A stretch of 64,000 bases of DNA. It comes from an uncultured Tateyamaria sp. (GTDB lineage: Bacteria > Pseudomonadota > Alphaproteobacteria > Rhodobacterales > Rhodobacteraceae). Shown here one piece after another: positions 40,937-50,631 of this stretch. The notes under the pieces are model-generated. The model saw only the letters and a program-made list of their open reading frames with translations. It ran no database searches and was not told the origin of the DNA. Where the stretch lies: NCBI GenBank assembly GCA_947501275.1, contig CANMVD010000005.1:62001-126000 (forward strand), given 5' to 3'. Position 1 is the first letter of the stretch. The number at the start of each line of letters is the position of its first letter. Made by a program: the position numbers and the translations under genes.

Positions 40937-42192
40937 GCGGTAAAGCAATGAAACAAGTGATGCATCGCGTCCTCAAAGGTGCGGCTGTGAGCGCCTTCGC
41001 ATTCGCGGGTCTGGTCTCCTCGCCGGTGACAGCCCAAAATCTCTTTGCAAATGTCGCACAGGTCGACGATGCGCTGATTACTGAATTCGAAATCCAGCAA
41101 CGCATCCGCTTTCTTCAGGTGTTGAACGCGCCGGGCGCAGATCGTCAAAGCGTACTGGATGAACTGATCCGTGACCGCCTGCGCGTGTCCGAAACGGCGC
41201 AGTCCGGCATCGTTCTGTCTGACGAGGCTTTGCAGCAAGGGCTTGCTGATTTTGCGGCCCGTGCGAACCTCACTACCGAAGAGTTTGTCCAAGGTCTTGC
41301 CAGCGCCGGGATCGACCGTACAACGTTCCGCGACTTCGTGTCGGCCTCACTGGTCTGGCGCGACTATATCCGGGCCCGTTTCGGATCACGCGTCCAGATC
41401 ACGGAACAGGAAATTGATCGTGCAGTTTCCTCTGTCGGCAGTGCCACCGGAATCGAGGTGCTGGTCTCCGAAATTATCATCCCCGCGCCGCCCAACCGTG
41501 CCGACGCGGTACTTGCACAGGCAGAACAAATTTCGCAAGTGCGCACGGAGGCGGAGTTTTCCAGCTTTGCACGCCGGTTCTCCGCTACAGCATCACGTGG
41601 CAATGGGGGTCGTCTGGAATGGTTACCCATTACCGATTTGCCTGCGGTTCTGCGCCCATTGCTCCTGTCGCTCAGCCCGGGTGAAGTGACGGCCCCCCTT
41701 CCTATTCCAAACGCGGTGGCGCTGTTCCAGTTGCGTGACATTCGCGAAACGGACGCACCACCCCGGACCTTCTCGGCTATCGAGTATGCCGCCTACTATA
41801 TCAACGGCGGACGTACGCCCGAGGCACTGGCGCGCGCGCGCACCATTCGTGCAAACGTGGATCGCTGCGATGATCTTTACGGGATTGCCAAGGGGCAACC
41901 AGAAAATGTGCTGGACCGCGGTAGCCTGCCCCCGGAAGAGATTCCTGAGGATATTGCAATCGAATTGGCCAAGCTGGATCCCGGAGAGGTGTCGACAGCC
42001 CTGACACGTGCCAATGGTCAGACACTTGTATTTCTGATGCTGTGTGGTCGCGCCCCGACGCTGGAAGAAAATCAGACGGTCGACCGCGAGGCGATTGCAG
42101 GCGAATTGCGCAACCAGCGCCTGACCGCTTTTTCAAACAACCTGCTGGCGGAATTGGCGGCCGAAGCAACCATCGTCATTTTTGACGAATGA
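40933..42192 (+). CDS. surA: SurA-like periplasmic chaperone / peptidyl-prolyl isomerase
   Basis: A 419-residue SurA relative that escorts outer-membrane proteins. A signal peptide ends near SSPVTAQ. The N-terminal chaperone domain (VAQVDDALITEFEIQQRIRFLQVLNAPG) is followed by a parvulin domain (EVLVSEIIIPAPPNRADAVLAQAEQISQV... FSATASRGNGGRLEWLPITDLP) and a degenerate second region. ATG 40933 overlaps the lptD stop as ATGA. SurA assists LptD assembly, consistent with the operon. Confidence 0.9.
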   Translation: MSGKAMKQVMHRVLKGAAVSAFAFAGLVSSPVTAQNLFANVAQVDDALITEFEIQQRIRFLQVLNAPGADRQSVLDELIRDRLRVSETAQSGIVLSDEALQQGLADFAARANLTTEEFVQGLASAGIDRTTFRDFVSASLVWRDYIRARFGSRVQITEQEIDRAVSSVGSATGIEVLVSEIIIPAPPNRADAVLAQAEQISQVRTEAEFSSFARRFSATASRGNGGRLEWLPITDLPAVLRPLLLSLSPGEVTAPLPIPNAVALFQLRDIRETDAPPRTFSAIEYAAYYINGGRTPEALARARTIRANVDRCDDLYGIAKGQPENVLDRGSLPPEEIPEDIAIELAKLDPGEVSTALTRANGQTLVFLMLCGRAPTLEENQTVDREAIAGELRNQRLTAFSNNLLAELAAEATIVIFDE

Positions 42193-43154
42193 GTCGCCCC
42201 ATCGCGATCACCTGTGGCGAACCTGCAGGGATCGGACCGGAGATTGTTGCAAAAGCATGGGCTGAACTGTCCGATACGGTGCTGATGATGTGGTTGGGCG
42301 ATCCCAGACATCTGCCTGAAGGCACACCTTGGACATCAATTTCGGACGCATCCGAAGCCCACACCGTCTGCGGCGAAGCCTTGCCTGTTCTTGAACACCG
42401 CTTTGCGCAGCCCGCGACGCCGGGGACTCCCGACTTGGCAAATGCCCAAGGGGTTATTGATGTCATCGCTAAGGGCGTGGAGCTGGTACGCACAGGCGCA
42501 GCCTCTGCACTGTGCACCGCCCCCATCAACAAAAAGGTGCTCATGGATGGCGCGAATTTTGCGTATCCCGGTCACACGGAATACCTGCAAGCGCTGACAG
42601 ATGCGCCGCGGGCGGTGATGATGCTTGCCTCGGATCAATTGCGTGTTGTGCCCGCGACAATCCACATTGCGCTAGACGCAGTGCCCACAGCGCTGACTCC
42701 AGAGTTGCTGGCTGAAACGATATCCATCACTGCTCACGGACTACGTGAGCAATTCGGGATCGCCGATCCGCGCATCGCCGTAGCGGGCTTGAACCCACAT
42801 GCAGGCGAAGGCGGCGCAATGGGACATGAGGAAGGCACTTGGATCGCAGCGCTCATCGCTGACATGGCAGCAAACGATTTGGACGTGTCCGGACCGTGGC
42901 CTGCAGACACGATGTTTCACGCGAAGGCGCGGGAAAAATATGATGCAGCGGTCTGTATGTATCACGATCAGGCCCTGATCCCCATCAAGACGCTGGATTT
43001 TGATCGCGGCGTGAACGTCACGTTGGGCTTGCCGATTTTTCGAACATCTCCGGACCACGGGACGGCCTTTGACATTGCAGGCCAAGGCATCGCCAACCCT
43101 ACCAGCATGATCGAGGCCATCCGTTTGGCCGCCAAGATGGCAGCAGGCGCATGA
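42189..43154 (+). CDS. pdxA: 4-hydroxythreonine-4-phosphate dehydrogenase
   Basis: A 321-residue NAD-dependent enzyme of the DXP-dependent vitamin B6 pathway. [16 protein letters not shown] (start), [43 protein letters not shown] and [20 protein letters not shown] carry the metal/substrate residues. The surA-pdxA-rsmA linkage is as in E. coli. ATGA overlaps on both sides. Confidence 0.96.
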   Translation: MSRPIAITCGEPAGIGPEIVAKAWAELSDTVLMMWLGDPRHLPEGTPWTSISDASEAHTVCGEALPVLEHRFAQPATPGTPDLANAQGVIDVIAKGVELVRTGAASALCTAPINKKVLMDGANFAYPGHTEYLQALTDAPRAVMMLASDQLRVVPATIHIALDAVPTALTPELLAETISITAHGLREQFGIADPRIAVAGLNPHAGEGGAMGHEEGTWIAALIADMAANDLDVSGPWPADTMFHAKAREKYDAAVCMYHDQALIPIKTLDFDRGVNVTLGLPIFRTSPDHGTAFDIAGQGIANPTSMIEAIRLAAKMAAGA

Positions 43155-43993
43155 GCGGGATCGACACCCTGCCCCCGTTGCGCGCCGTGATTGCCAACCA
43201 CGGTTTGAGCGCGCGCAAGTCGCTTGGGCAGAACTTCCTGCTGGACCTGAACCTTACGGCCAAGATTGCGCGCCAAGCAGGCGATGTCGCAGAGTGCGAC
43301 GTTCTTGAAATCGGCCCTGGCCCCGGTGGTTTGACGCGTGGGTTGTTGGCCGAAGGCGCGCGGCACGTTCTGGCCATTGAAAAAGATGCGCGCTGCCTGC
43401 CTGCGTTGGCCGAGATAGCGGCGGCTTATCCAGGCAGATTGACGGTAGTGGAAGGCGACGCGTTGGAAATCGACCCGTTGGCGCATCTGCGCGCCCCAAT
43501 CCGTGTGGCTGCCAACTTGCCTTATAACGTGGGCACCGAACTGTTGGTGCGCTGGCTGACCCCTCCGACATGGCCGCCGTTCTGGCAATCGCTGACATTG
43601 ATGTTTCAGCGGGAGGTTGCAGACCGGATCGTGGCGCAGCCCGGATCAAAAGCCTATGGTCGCCTTGCCGTTCTGTCGCAATGGCGCAGCGATGCACGCA
43701 TCGCGATGTCGCTTCCGCCAGAGGCATTTACACCGCCGCCCAAAGTCTCAAGCGCGGTGGTCCATCTGACCGCCTTGCCCGCGCCACGCTTTCCAGCGGA
43801 CGCAGATGTGCTGAGCCGGGTGGTTGCCAAAGCGTTCAACCAAAGGCGCAAGATGCTGCGCGCCGCGTTGAAAGGCGTCGCGCCCGATATAGAAGACAAG
43901 TTGATCGCCGCAGGTTTGAAACCGACAGACCGGGCCGAGCAGATCCCACTGGAGGGGTTCTGCGCTTTGGCACGGTTGGTGGCAGACGCCTGA
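43151..43993 (+). CDS. rsmA: 16S rRNA dimethyladenosine transferase
   Basis: A 280-residue SAM-dependent enzyme dimethylating the two adjacent adenines near the 3' end of 16S r[40 protein letters not shown] (SAM motif I) and [18 protein letters not shown] (catalytic NLPY) are present. Last gene of the lpt-surA-pdxA-rsmA run; convergent with the DUF4167 gene, 3 bp away. Confidence 0.96.
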   Translation: MSGIDTLPPLRAVIANHGLSARKSLGQNFLLDLNLTAKIARQAGDVAECDVLEIGPGPGGLTRGLLAEGARHVLAIEKDARCLPALAEIAAAYPGRLTVVEGDALEIDPLAHLRAPIRVAANLPYNVGTELLVRWLTPPTWPPFWQSLTLMFQREVADRIVAQPGSKAYGRLAVLSQWRSDARIAMSLPPEAFTPPPKVSSAVVHLTALPAPRFPADADVLSRVVAKAFNQRRKMLRAALKGVAPDIEDKLIAAGLKPTDRAEQIPLEGFCALARLVADA

Positions 43994-43996
43994 CGC

Positions 43997-44566
43997 TTAC
44001 TCTGCCGCTTCGGGAGTGGATCCGTCACCTTCATCAGCTGTCGCTGGAGTCTCGGCCGCGGGAGCTTCGGCACTTGGTTCTGCAGGCGCTTTGGGCTTGC
44101 GTGACCGGCTGCGAGTCGATTTTGGCTTAGGCTGGCTTTCCGGTGTTTCCACAAGTCCGCTGTCGCTGTCCGTCTCTGGCACGTCCGGTTGCGGGGCCTG
44201 AGCGGGATCCGCATTGGCTTCGGCTTCATGGCGTGCAGCACGATCACGATCACGCTCGGCCTGACGTTCGCGGTTCTGACGTTCCTGCTCTTCGCGGCGG
44301 CTGTCCATTTCGCGCTGCGCTTCGCTCAGCAGACGTAAGTAGTGCTCTGCGTGTTGTTGGAAGTTCTCGGTTGCAACACGATCACCAGACAACTGCGCAT
44401 CGCGCGCCAGTTGGTTGTACTTGTCAATAATCTGTTGCGGTGTGCCGCGCACCTTGCCCTCTGGGCCGGAGCTGTCAAACACCCTATTGACGACGTTACC
44501 GCCGCCACCGCCACCACCGCGATTGCGATTGTTCTTGGACCGGGACCGTGATCTCGAAGATTTCAT
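43997..44566 (-). CDS. DUF4167 domain protein (low-complexity, basic/acidic)
   Basis: A 189-residue alphaproteobacterial DUF4167 protein. It opens with a basic, Arg/Ser/Gly-rich tract (SRSRSRSKNNRNRGGGGGGG), followed by the DUF4167 helix (GTPQQIIDKYNQLARDAQLSGDRVATENFQQHAEHYLRLL). An E/R-rich coiled coil and a Pro/Ala/Glu-rich tail follow. The basic N-terminus suggests nucleic-acid binding; no function is established. It lies downstream of prfA-prmC on the same strand. The 44567-44766 gap probably carries its promoter and nothing else recognisable. Confidence 0.9.
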   Translation of the reverse strand: MKSSRSRSRSKNNRNRGGGGGGGNVVNRVFDSSGPEGKVRGTPQQIIDKYNQLARDAQLSGDRVATENFQQHAEHYLRLLSEAQREMDSRREEQERQNRERQAERDRDRAARHEAEANADPAQAPQPDVPETDSDSGLVETPESQPKPKSTRSRSRKPKAPAEPSAEAPAAETPATADEGDGSTPEAAE

Positions 44567-44766
44567 GTAGTCTGTTCAGCTCTCTGGCAGGTTTCTCTGA
44601 TCGCCCGCAGCGGGCAACATGTGCCAAGCGCATCGGGTTCCGCGATCTTTGGATGGGACGCAAGCAAATGGCGAAAATCCATATCGCCTGCGACTGAGCA
44701 ACGAATAAACATGCAAACCGGTGTTCGACAAGTCAAAAACCCGCATTTACCTCAATTTTAAACAGA

Positions 44767-45600
44767 TCACGCTGGATTTCGCGCAAGAATGACACGGGGA
44801 CGCCCATCCAAATCGGGCAAGACGCGCACTTGCCCCCAGCCTTCGGCCTCAAAGATGGCGCGCACGGCGTCCCCTTGCTGGTGCCCGATTTCGCAAATGA
44901 CACGGCCCTGCGATGTCAGGTATCCGCCCGCCTGACCGGCAAGCAGGCGGTATACCGACAATCCGTCCCCTTCATCGGTCAGGGCAAGACGGGGCTCATG
45001 ATTGCGCACCTCAGGTGACAGCGCATCCATTTCATCCAACGCAATATAGGGCGGGTTGGAAACGATCAGATCAAACCGCCCCTCCACCCCGTCAAGCCAG
45101 TCACCTTGCAAAATGTCAGCACGATCCGCGACGCCGTGACTGACCGCATTTGCACTGGCCTGCAGGCACGCGGCCTCGCTGACATCAACGCCAATCCCGT
45201 GCACATCAGGCCGCTCGGCCAGCAATGTCACGAGAATGCATCCCGAGCCGGTCCCAAGGTCCAGCACGCGGGTGAAATCTTCGCTCAACGACGCCTCAAT
45301 CAGGCTCTCTGTCTCCGGGCGCGGGTCCAGCACATCTGCACTGATCTTGAACGCACGTCCGTAAAACGCACGGGCACCGATCAAATGGCTGACGGGCACC
45401 CGCACGGCGCGCAGAGCGATCAACTGATCATAGCGTTCCTCGATATCCGGAGCGAGGTCTTCGGGGGCGATCAACGTCACGCGGGCCGCGTCCACCTGTG
45501 CTGCATGGGCCAGCAGCAACCGCGCATCACGGGCGGGGTCCGGTACACCTGCCGCGCGCAAACGGGCCGTTGCCGACGCCATCGCCTGGGCCGCCGTCAC
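44767..45600 (-). CDS. prmC: Release factor glutamine N5-methyltransferase
   Basis: A 277-residue SAM methyltransferase modifying the GGQ glutamine of RF1 and RF2. SAM motif [20 protein letters not shown] and catalytic [16 protein letters not shown] are canonical; the N-terminal helical substrate-binding domain is present. It overlaps the stop of prfA by 4 bp, so enzyme and substrate are co-expressed. Confidence 0.95.
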   Translation of the reverse strand: MTAAQAMASATARLRAAGVPDPARDARLLLAHAAQVDAARVTLIAPEDLAPDIEERYDQLIALRAVRVPVSHLIGARAFYGRAFKISADVLDPRPETESLIEASLSEDFTRVLDLGTGSGCILVTLLAERPDVHGIGVDVSEAACLQASANAVSHGVADRADILQGDWLDGVEGRFDLIVSNPPYIALDEMDALSPEVRNHEPRLALTDEGDGLSVYRLLAGQAGGYLTSQGRVICEIGHQQGDAVRAIFEAEGWGQVRVLPDLDGRPRVILARNPA

Positions 45601-46646
45601 CCCTCCATCTCCGCCATCAGACGGGCCTGCGCATCTGCAGTCAGCGCATCGATCACTTCGTCCAGATCGCCCTGCATGACCTGATCCAGCTTGTACAGTG
45701 TCAGGTTAATACGGTGGTCCGTCATGCGACCCTGCGGAAAGTTGTAGGTGCGGATACGTTCCGAACGATCACCAGAGCCGACCTGCGCAGCCCGATCGGC
45801 ACTGCGTTCGCTGTCCACGCGGCTGCGCTCCAGATCATATAGACGGGCACGCAGCACCTGCATGGCGATCTCGCGGTTGCGATGCTGGGATTTCTCGGAA
45901 CTGGTGACAACAAGGCCGGTGGGCAAATGCGTGATGCGCACCGCGGAATCAGTTGTGTTGACGTGCTGACCACCCGCCCCTGACGCACGCATCGTATCAA
46001 TCCGGATGTCTTGCGGTGCAATGTCAATGTCAACGTCTTCGGCTTCCGGCAAAACCGCCACGGTTGCAGCCGAGGTGTGAATGCGGCCACCGCTTTCGGT
46101 GCTCGGCACGCGCTGCACCCGGTGCACACCGGATTCGTACTTCAGCCGGGCAAAAACGTTCTGTCCCGTAATATGGGCAACCACTTCCTTGATTCCGCCC
46201 AACTCGGTCGCCTGTTCCTCGATGATGTCGACCTTCCAGCCATGCGCTTCGGCATAGCGGTGATACATCCGCAACAAATCACCCGCAAACAAGGCTGCTT
46301 CATCCCCACCTGTGCCGGGTCTGATTTCCAACATGGCCGGGCGGGCATCCGCGGCGTCCTTGGGCAACAAGGACAATTGCAGCGCAGCCTCGGCCTCAGG
46401 CAAGGCGGCCTTGAGCCTTGGGAGCTCTTCCAGCGCCAGTTCCGCCATGTCCGGGTCGTCAAGCATCTGTTTAGCCTCGGCCATGTCATCCACGATCTGA
46501 CGATAGGCCTGGATCTGCTCGACCACCGGGCGCAAATCCGAATATTCCTTGGCCAATGCGGCAATATCGCCTGATCCATCAGCCATTGCGGCCTCAAGAT
46601 ATTGAAAGCGTTGGGTGATCTGGAAAAGGCGGTCTTGGGGGATCAT
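45597..46646 (-). CDS. prfA: Peptide chain release factor 1
   Basis: A 349-residue RF1 recognising UAA and UAG. The GGQ loop [21 protein letters not shown] contacts the peptidyl-transferase centre. The RF1 anticodon-like region is compatible with Px[22 protein letters not shown] matches family N-termini, so ATG 46646 is chosen over an in-frame TTG at 46664. Confidence 0.95.
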   Translation of the reverse strand: MIPQDRLFQITQRFQYLEAAMADGSGDIAALAKEYSDLRPVVEQIQAYRQIVDDMAEAKQMLDDPDMAELALEELPRLKAALPEAEAALQLSLLPKDAADARPAMLEIRPGTGGDEAALFAGDLLRMYHRYAEAHGWKVDIIEEQATELGGIKEVVAHITGQNVFARLKYESGVHRVQRVPSTESGGRIHTSAATVAVLPEAEDVDIDIAPQDIRIDTMRASGAGGQHVNTTDSAVRITHLPTGLVVTSSEKSQHRNREIAMQVLRARLYDLERSRVDSERSADRAAQVGSGDRSERIRTYNFPQGRMTDHRINLTLYKLDQVMQGDLDEVIDALTADAQARLMAEMEG

Positions 46647-46702
46647 AACGGAGGTGTGATGCAAGGCGGGGCTTTGGTCAAGGGCCCCCCTGTGCTATAC
46701 GT

Positions 46703-47008
46703 ATGGGCATGCTACGTGTGTTTTTTCTGACCTGCCTCATGGCCAGCCCTGCGCTGGCAGACGTCACCTCGCCTTCCGGCAAGACGGTGGAATGTTATTG
46801 CACCGACAAAGCGGGATCCCGGATCGAGTTGGGACAAACCGTTTGTTTGCAGGTGGATGGCCGGATGTTCATGGCACAGTGCCAAATGTCGCTGAACGTG
46901 CCGATGTGGCGCGAAGTGCAACAGGGATGTCTCAGCTCGTCGCTGTCATCCCCCTTCGGCGGCAGCGCGCAGCCGCTGCAGTCGTTTGCCGTTGACGCCC
47001 AGATCTGA
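46703..47008 (+). CDS. Small secreted cysteine-containing protein
   Basis: A 101-residue protein with a signal peptide (MLRVFFLTCLMASPALA) and a mature domain with five cysteines (VECYCTDKAGSRIELGQTVCLQVDGRMFMAQCQMSLNVPMWREVQQGC), likely disulfide-bonded in the periplasm. Not recognised as a named family. Its last 60 bp overlap the convergent DUF1499 gene. Confidence 0.75.
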   Translation: MGMLRVFFLTCLMASPALADVTSPSGKTVECYCTDKAGSRIELGQTVCLQVDGRMFMAQCQMSLNVPMWREVQQGCLSSSLSSPFGGSAQPLQSFAVDAQI

Positions 47009-47362
47009 CAGGCCATACCGCAGCCGCGCATGCATTCGCAGTTGCCCATCGCGATATTCGACCGTGGTATAATCAGGAAATCCGGCCCATTTGGTGCGGG
47101 TGACATAAGTGATGCGTCCGTCTTCTACAGATCCCGCCAACACACGGGTGCGCGGCAAGGCGCGCGCAGCGGCATCGACACGCATCAACGCGTCCGGTTC
47201 GGCGTTAAACACACGCATGGCCCCTGACGCAAAGTCTTTGCTTGATGTCGCGTTGATCGGCTGGTGCCAGCGCGCAACATCGTCCGGGGCCAGCCGGACG
47301 TAAGCCGCCAGTCCTGACAGGCAAAGTAACACAAAACCAGCAAGATACATGCGATACCTCAT
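46946..47362 (-). CDS. DUF1499 domain membrane-anchored protein
   Basis: A 138-residue protein: one N-terminal membrane segment (YLAGFVLLCLSGLAAYV), then a compact domain (WHQPINATSSKDFASGAMRVFNAEPDALMRVDAAARALPRTRVLAGSVEDGRITYVTRTKWAGFPDYTTVEY) that fits DUF1499. Function unknown. The start could be 47362 or 47350; both ATGs are in frame. Overlaps the 3' end of the convergent secreted-protein gene. Confidence 0.75.
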   Translation of the reverse strand: MRYRMYLAGFVLLCLSGLAAYVRLAPDDVARWHQPINATSSKDFASGAMRVFNAEPDALMRVDAAARALPRTRVLAGSVEDGRITYVTRTKWAGFPDYTTVEYRDGQLRMHARLRYGLSDLGVNGKRLQRLRAAAEGG

Positions 47363-47414
47363 GTTGTTCCAGGCGTTGACGAAACGGTGCCTACCCCACA
47401 TCGTTCTCCGGCCA

Positions 47415-48362
47415 TCAGCGATAGGCCACCCCGGGCAGCACACACAGCAATTCGTACAGGATATTGGCCCCGGTCAAAGCGGTGTTGCCGGACGGGTCAT
47501 AGGGCGGCGACACTTCGACCAGATCACATCCCACAATGTTCACACCGCGCAGAGCACGGATGAATTGAAGCGCCTGCGGTGTTGTCAGCCCACCAATCTC
47601 CGGCGTCCCTGTGCCGGGTGCAAAGGCTGGGTCCAAACTGTCGATGTCGTAGGACACATAGGTGGCGATGTCGCCGATGTCGCGACGGATTTCTGACCCC
47701 AATGTGCCAAGGTCCCGCCCCCACAATTCAGACGCCAGAAATTGCTGAAAGCCCCAACCTTGCGCTTCTGTAAAGTCTTCCGCTGAATATCCCGTGCCGC
47801 GCAAGCCGACCTGATAGGTCTTCTCGGGAATGATCAGACCCTCTTCGTATGCGCGGCGAAAAACAGTGCCATGGGTTTCGCGCTCTCCGAACATTTCGTC
47901 ATTCACATCCGCGTGGGCGTCTACATGGATCAGCGCCACAGGCCCGTAACGCGCGGCCATGCTACGCAGGATCGGCAACGTGATCGAATGATCACCCCCA
48001 ATGGCCATGGGCATGGCGTCATAGTTCAGGATCGCCGCGTAACTCTCTGCAATAATGCGCAAACTATCCTTCAAAGAGAACGTGTTGATCGCCAGATCGC
48101 CAATATCGGCGACCTGTAAACTGTCAAAAGGCGCGGCACCTGTCTGCAGATTGTAGGGGCGGATCATGGCGCTTTCGGCGCGCACCTGTTTGGGGCCCAT
48201 GCGCGTGCCCGAACGCCAGGATGTGCCGATATCCATAGGAATGCCCAAGACCGCTACATCCAACCCTTTCAGCCCGTTGGCCGAAGGCAGTCGCATGAAC
48301 GTGTTGGGGCCGGAAAAGCGCGCCAGATCATTGCCGCTGACAGGTTGGTTTTTAGTCGCCAC
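47415..48362 (-). CDS. Agmatinase-type ureohydrolase (first of two)
   Basis: A 315-residue Mn-dependent arginase-family enzyme releasing urea from a guanidino compound. Metal motifs are complete: GGDHSITLP, HVDAHADVNDEM and SYDIDSLDPAFAPGTGTPEIGGL. Substrate (agmatine, guanidinobutyrate or other) is not determined by these motifs. The start is GTG 48362 (VATKNQPVSG...), overlapping the stop of the second ureohydrolase; the longer frame to 48524 is a shadow. Confidence 0.9.
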   Translation of the reverse strand: MATKNQPVSGNDLARFSGPNTFMRLPSANGLKGLDVAVLGIPMDIGTSWRSGTRMGPKQVRAESAMIRPYNLQTGAAPFDSLQVADIGDLAINTFSLKDSLRIIAESYAAILNYDAMPMAIGGDHSITLPILRSMAARYGPVALIHVDAHADVNDEMFGERETHGTVFRRAYEEGLIIPEKTYQVGLRGTGYSAEDFTEAQGWGFQQFLASELWGRDLGTLGSEIRRDIGDIATYVSYDIDSLDPAFAPGTGTPEIGGLTTPQALQFIRALRGVNIVGCDLVEVSPPYDPSGNTALTGANILYELLCVLPGVAYR

Positions 48363-49320
48363 TGCGCATCCTCCAGCCCAGCAATTGGCAGATTTCGGTT
48401 GCAACGTGCGCCCCCGCAATGGCGGTTGCGCCTGTGGTGTCAAAGGGTGGCGACACTTCGACAATGTCGCCACCGCGAATGTTGATACCGGCCAGATTAC
48501 GCAGCAATGCCGCCGCCTGCGCACTGCTCAGACCACCCCAGACAGGTGTTCCCGTGCCGGGTGCAAAGGCGGGGTCCAACCCATCAATGTCAAAACTCAG
48601 ATAGACTGGGCGCTCCCCCACAATTTCGCGTGCCCGCGCGGCAGCCTTTTCCGGCCCAATCCGATGAAATTCCGGCGCATCGATAATATTGACACCCAAC
48701 GTGTCGTCGTTGGTGGTGCGGATGCCGATCTGCACAGAGGTGGCGGGATCGACGATGCCCGACTTCACTGCCTTGTAGAACATGGTGCCATGATCCACAC
48801 GAGACATATCATCATCCGGCCACGTGTCTGTATGCGCATCAATCTGGATAAGGGACATCGGGCCGTAGACGTCGGCGTAAGCCTGCAAAATCGGAAACGA
48901 GATGTAGTGATCACCACCCAGCACGACACTGGCAGCTCCCGAAGACAGAATGCCAGCAATGTGCGCGCGCAAAAGGCCGGGAAAGGTGGGGACATCGGCA
49001 TAGTCAAAAGCGACATCACCGTAGTCCACAATGGTCCGCTCGCTGATCACATCAAATGGCCAGCCATATGGCGCATCCGGCGCCTGCAAACTCGAGGCCT
49101 CACGAATGGCGCGCGGCCCCAGGCGTGTGCCCGGTCGATTGGTGACAGCCTGATCAAAAGGCACGCCAGTTACGGCAATGTCGACGCCCGTCAGATCCTT
49201 TGTGTAACGGCGGCGCAGAAATGAGGTCGCACCGCCAAAGGTCAACTCAAACGAAGGCCCCCGCGGATCTTCCCGGGTAAAGGCAAGGTCTATCTGGGTT
49301 TTTGCATCTTCCAGCGCCAT
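48352..49320 (-). CDS. Agmatinase/guanidinobutyrase-type ureohydrolase (second of two)
   Basis: A 322-residue paralogue of its neighbour, clearly diverged: GGDHYISFP, QIDAHTDTWPDDD and SFDIDGLDPAFAPGTGTPVWGGL. Start MALEDAKTQIDLAFTRED at 49320, after AAAGGA at 10-bp spacing. Together with the adjacent M20 amidohydrolase this forms a guanidine/amide catabolic cluster read leftward: 84 bp to the amidohydrolase, 11-bp overlap with the other ureohydrolase. Confidence 0.9.
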   Translation of the reverse strand: MALEDAKTQIDLAFTREDPRGPSFELTFGGATSFLRRRYTKDLTGVDIAVTGVPFDQAVTNRPGTRLGPRAIREASSLQAPDAPYGWPFDVISERTIVDYGDVAFDYADVPTFPGLLRAHIAGILSSGAASVVLGGDHYISFPILQAYADVYGPMSLIQIDAHTDTWPDDDMSRVDHGTMFYKAVKSGIVDPATSVQIGIRTTNDDTLGVNIIDAPEFHRIGPEKAAARAREIVGERPVYLSFDIDGLDPAFAPGTGTPVWGGLSSAQAAALLRNLAGINIRGGDIVEVSPPFDTTGATAIAGAHVATEICQLLGWRMRSGD

Positions 49321-49404
49321 GGCGTGCCACGTCCTTTTTCTCTGTTCCAAAAAATCCCGGGGTGAGGCCACAGGCCGAGAGGCAGAGCCCCTGCGACCCT
49401 GCGA

Positions 49405-50568
49405 TCATCGTAAGGGCTGCGCTGTTTCCACCAAGCGTGCAAAAAACGAGGCTCCGATCGGAGCGATCTCGTCATTGAAATTGTACTTGGGGTGGTGAAC
49501 GCCAGCGCCGTCACCCTGCCCCAGCATCAAATAGGCCCCGGGGCGTTTTTCCAGCATATAGGAAAAATCCTCGGCCCCCATGACAGGATCGATATTCGCA
49601 TCAACGCCCGCCTCTCCCGCGACATCCGCAGCAACTTCGGCCGCGAAGTCTACTTTTGCCGCATCATTGACCGTTGGAGGATAGCCAAATTCAATGTCCA
49701 ACTTGGCGTCACAGCCATACGCCACCGCCTGCCCCGCAACGACCTCTTCCATCCGGCGCACAACCATGGACTGCACATCCTTGTCAAAGGTGCGGATGGT
49801 TCCGTTGATGTAAGCGGTTTCCGGGATCACATTATCTGTGGTGCCGGTATGGATTTGCGTTGTGGATATGACCAAGCTGTCGCGGGTGTTGTGATTGCGG
49901 CTGACGATGGTCTGAAGGGCCGTGACAATGCCACAGGCTGCCACCACCGGGTCCACGCAATCGTAAGGACGTGCGCCATGGCCACCCTTGCCGGTGACGT
50001 GGATATGGAACGTGTCCGCCGCAGCCATGATCGGACCCGCACGTGTATGAAAGCGTCCAAAATCTTTTCCAGGCGCGTTGTGGATTGCGTAAACCTCCCC
50101 AATGTTGAAGCGGTCCATGATTCCTTCCTGTACCATGACTTCACCACCGCCCCCGTCTTCCTCGGCCGGCTGAAAAATCAGCGCTACCGATCCTGAGAAA
50201 TTGCGCGTCTCGGCAAGGTATTTGCCGGCCCCCAGCAACATCGCTGTGTGCCCGTCGTGGCCACAAGCGTGCATTTGGCCCGGGTGGGTTGAAGCGTATT
50301 CCACACCGGTCTCTTCTTCTATCGGTAAGGCATCAAAGTCCGCGCGTAACCCGATTGTCGGCCCCTCGCCCACACCACGAATAATGGCGACAATCCCGGT
50401 CTGTGCGATTGAGCCGTGGATCTCATCCACACCCATTTCCTCAAGCCGCTCCTTGATAAAGGCGGATGTCTTGGGGCAGTCAAAACTCAACTCCGGAATT
50501 GTGTGCAGATGCTGGCGCCATGCGGCCATGTCAGGGGCGAGATCGCCGATGCGGTTGATGATGGCCAT
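49405..50568 (-). CDS. M20 family amidohydrolase (hippurate hydrolase-like)
   Basis: A 387-residue metallo-amidohydrolase hydrolysing N-acyl amino acids or related amides. HACGHDGHTAMLLGAGKYLAE and QPAEEDGGGGEVMVQEG are the dinuclear metal motifs; the dimerisation domain (FHIHVTGKGGHGARPYDCVDPVVAACGIV) lies between. The C-terminal MGAEDFSYML motif is present. ATG 50568 follows AGGAG at 8-bp spacing. First gene of the ureohydrolase cluster, suggesting use of N-acylated guanidino compounds. Confidence 0.92.
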   Translation of the reverse strand: MAIINRIGDLAPDMAAWRQHLHTIPELSFDCPKTSAFIKERLEEMGVDEIHGSIAQTGIVAIIRGVGEGPTIGLRADFDALPIEEETGVEYASTHPGQMHACGHDGHTAMLLGAGKYLAETRNFSGSVALIFQPAEEDGGGGEVMVQEGIMDRFNIGEVYAIHNAPGKDFGRFHTRAGPIMAAADTFHIHVTGKGGHGARPYDCVDPVVAACGIVTALQTIVSRNHNTRDSLVISTTQIHTGTTDNVIPETAYINGTIRTFDKDVQSMVVRRMEEVVAGQAVAYGCDAKLDIEFGYPPTVNDAAKVDFAAEVAADVAGEAGVDANIDPVMGAEDFSYMLEKRPGAYLMLGQGDGAGVHHPKYNFNDEIAPIGASFFARLVETAQPLR

Positions 50569-50631
50569 GTCTGGACTCCTGAGCGTGGGATGCGTCACAT
50601 ATCAACAAAGCGCAAAGCGACGGGGGCTGCA

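Noticed and set aside
48166-49224. Long plus-strand ORF (352 codons) opposite the ureohydrolases
   Set aside because: Shadow frame opposite two genes with complete metal-binding motifs; its translation is low in family-like patterns and rich in Arg/Gln.
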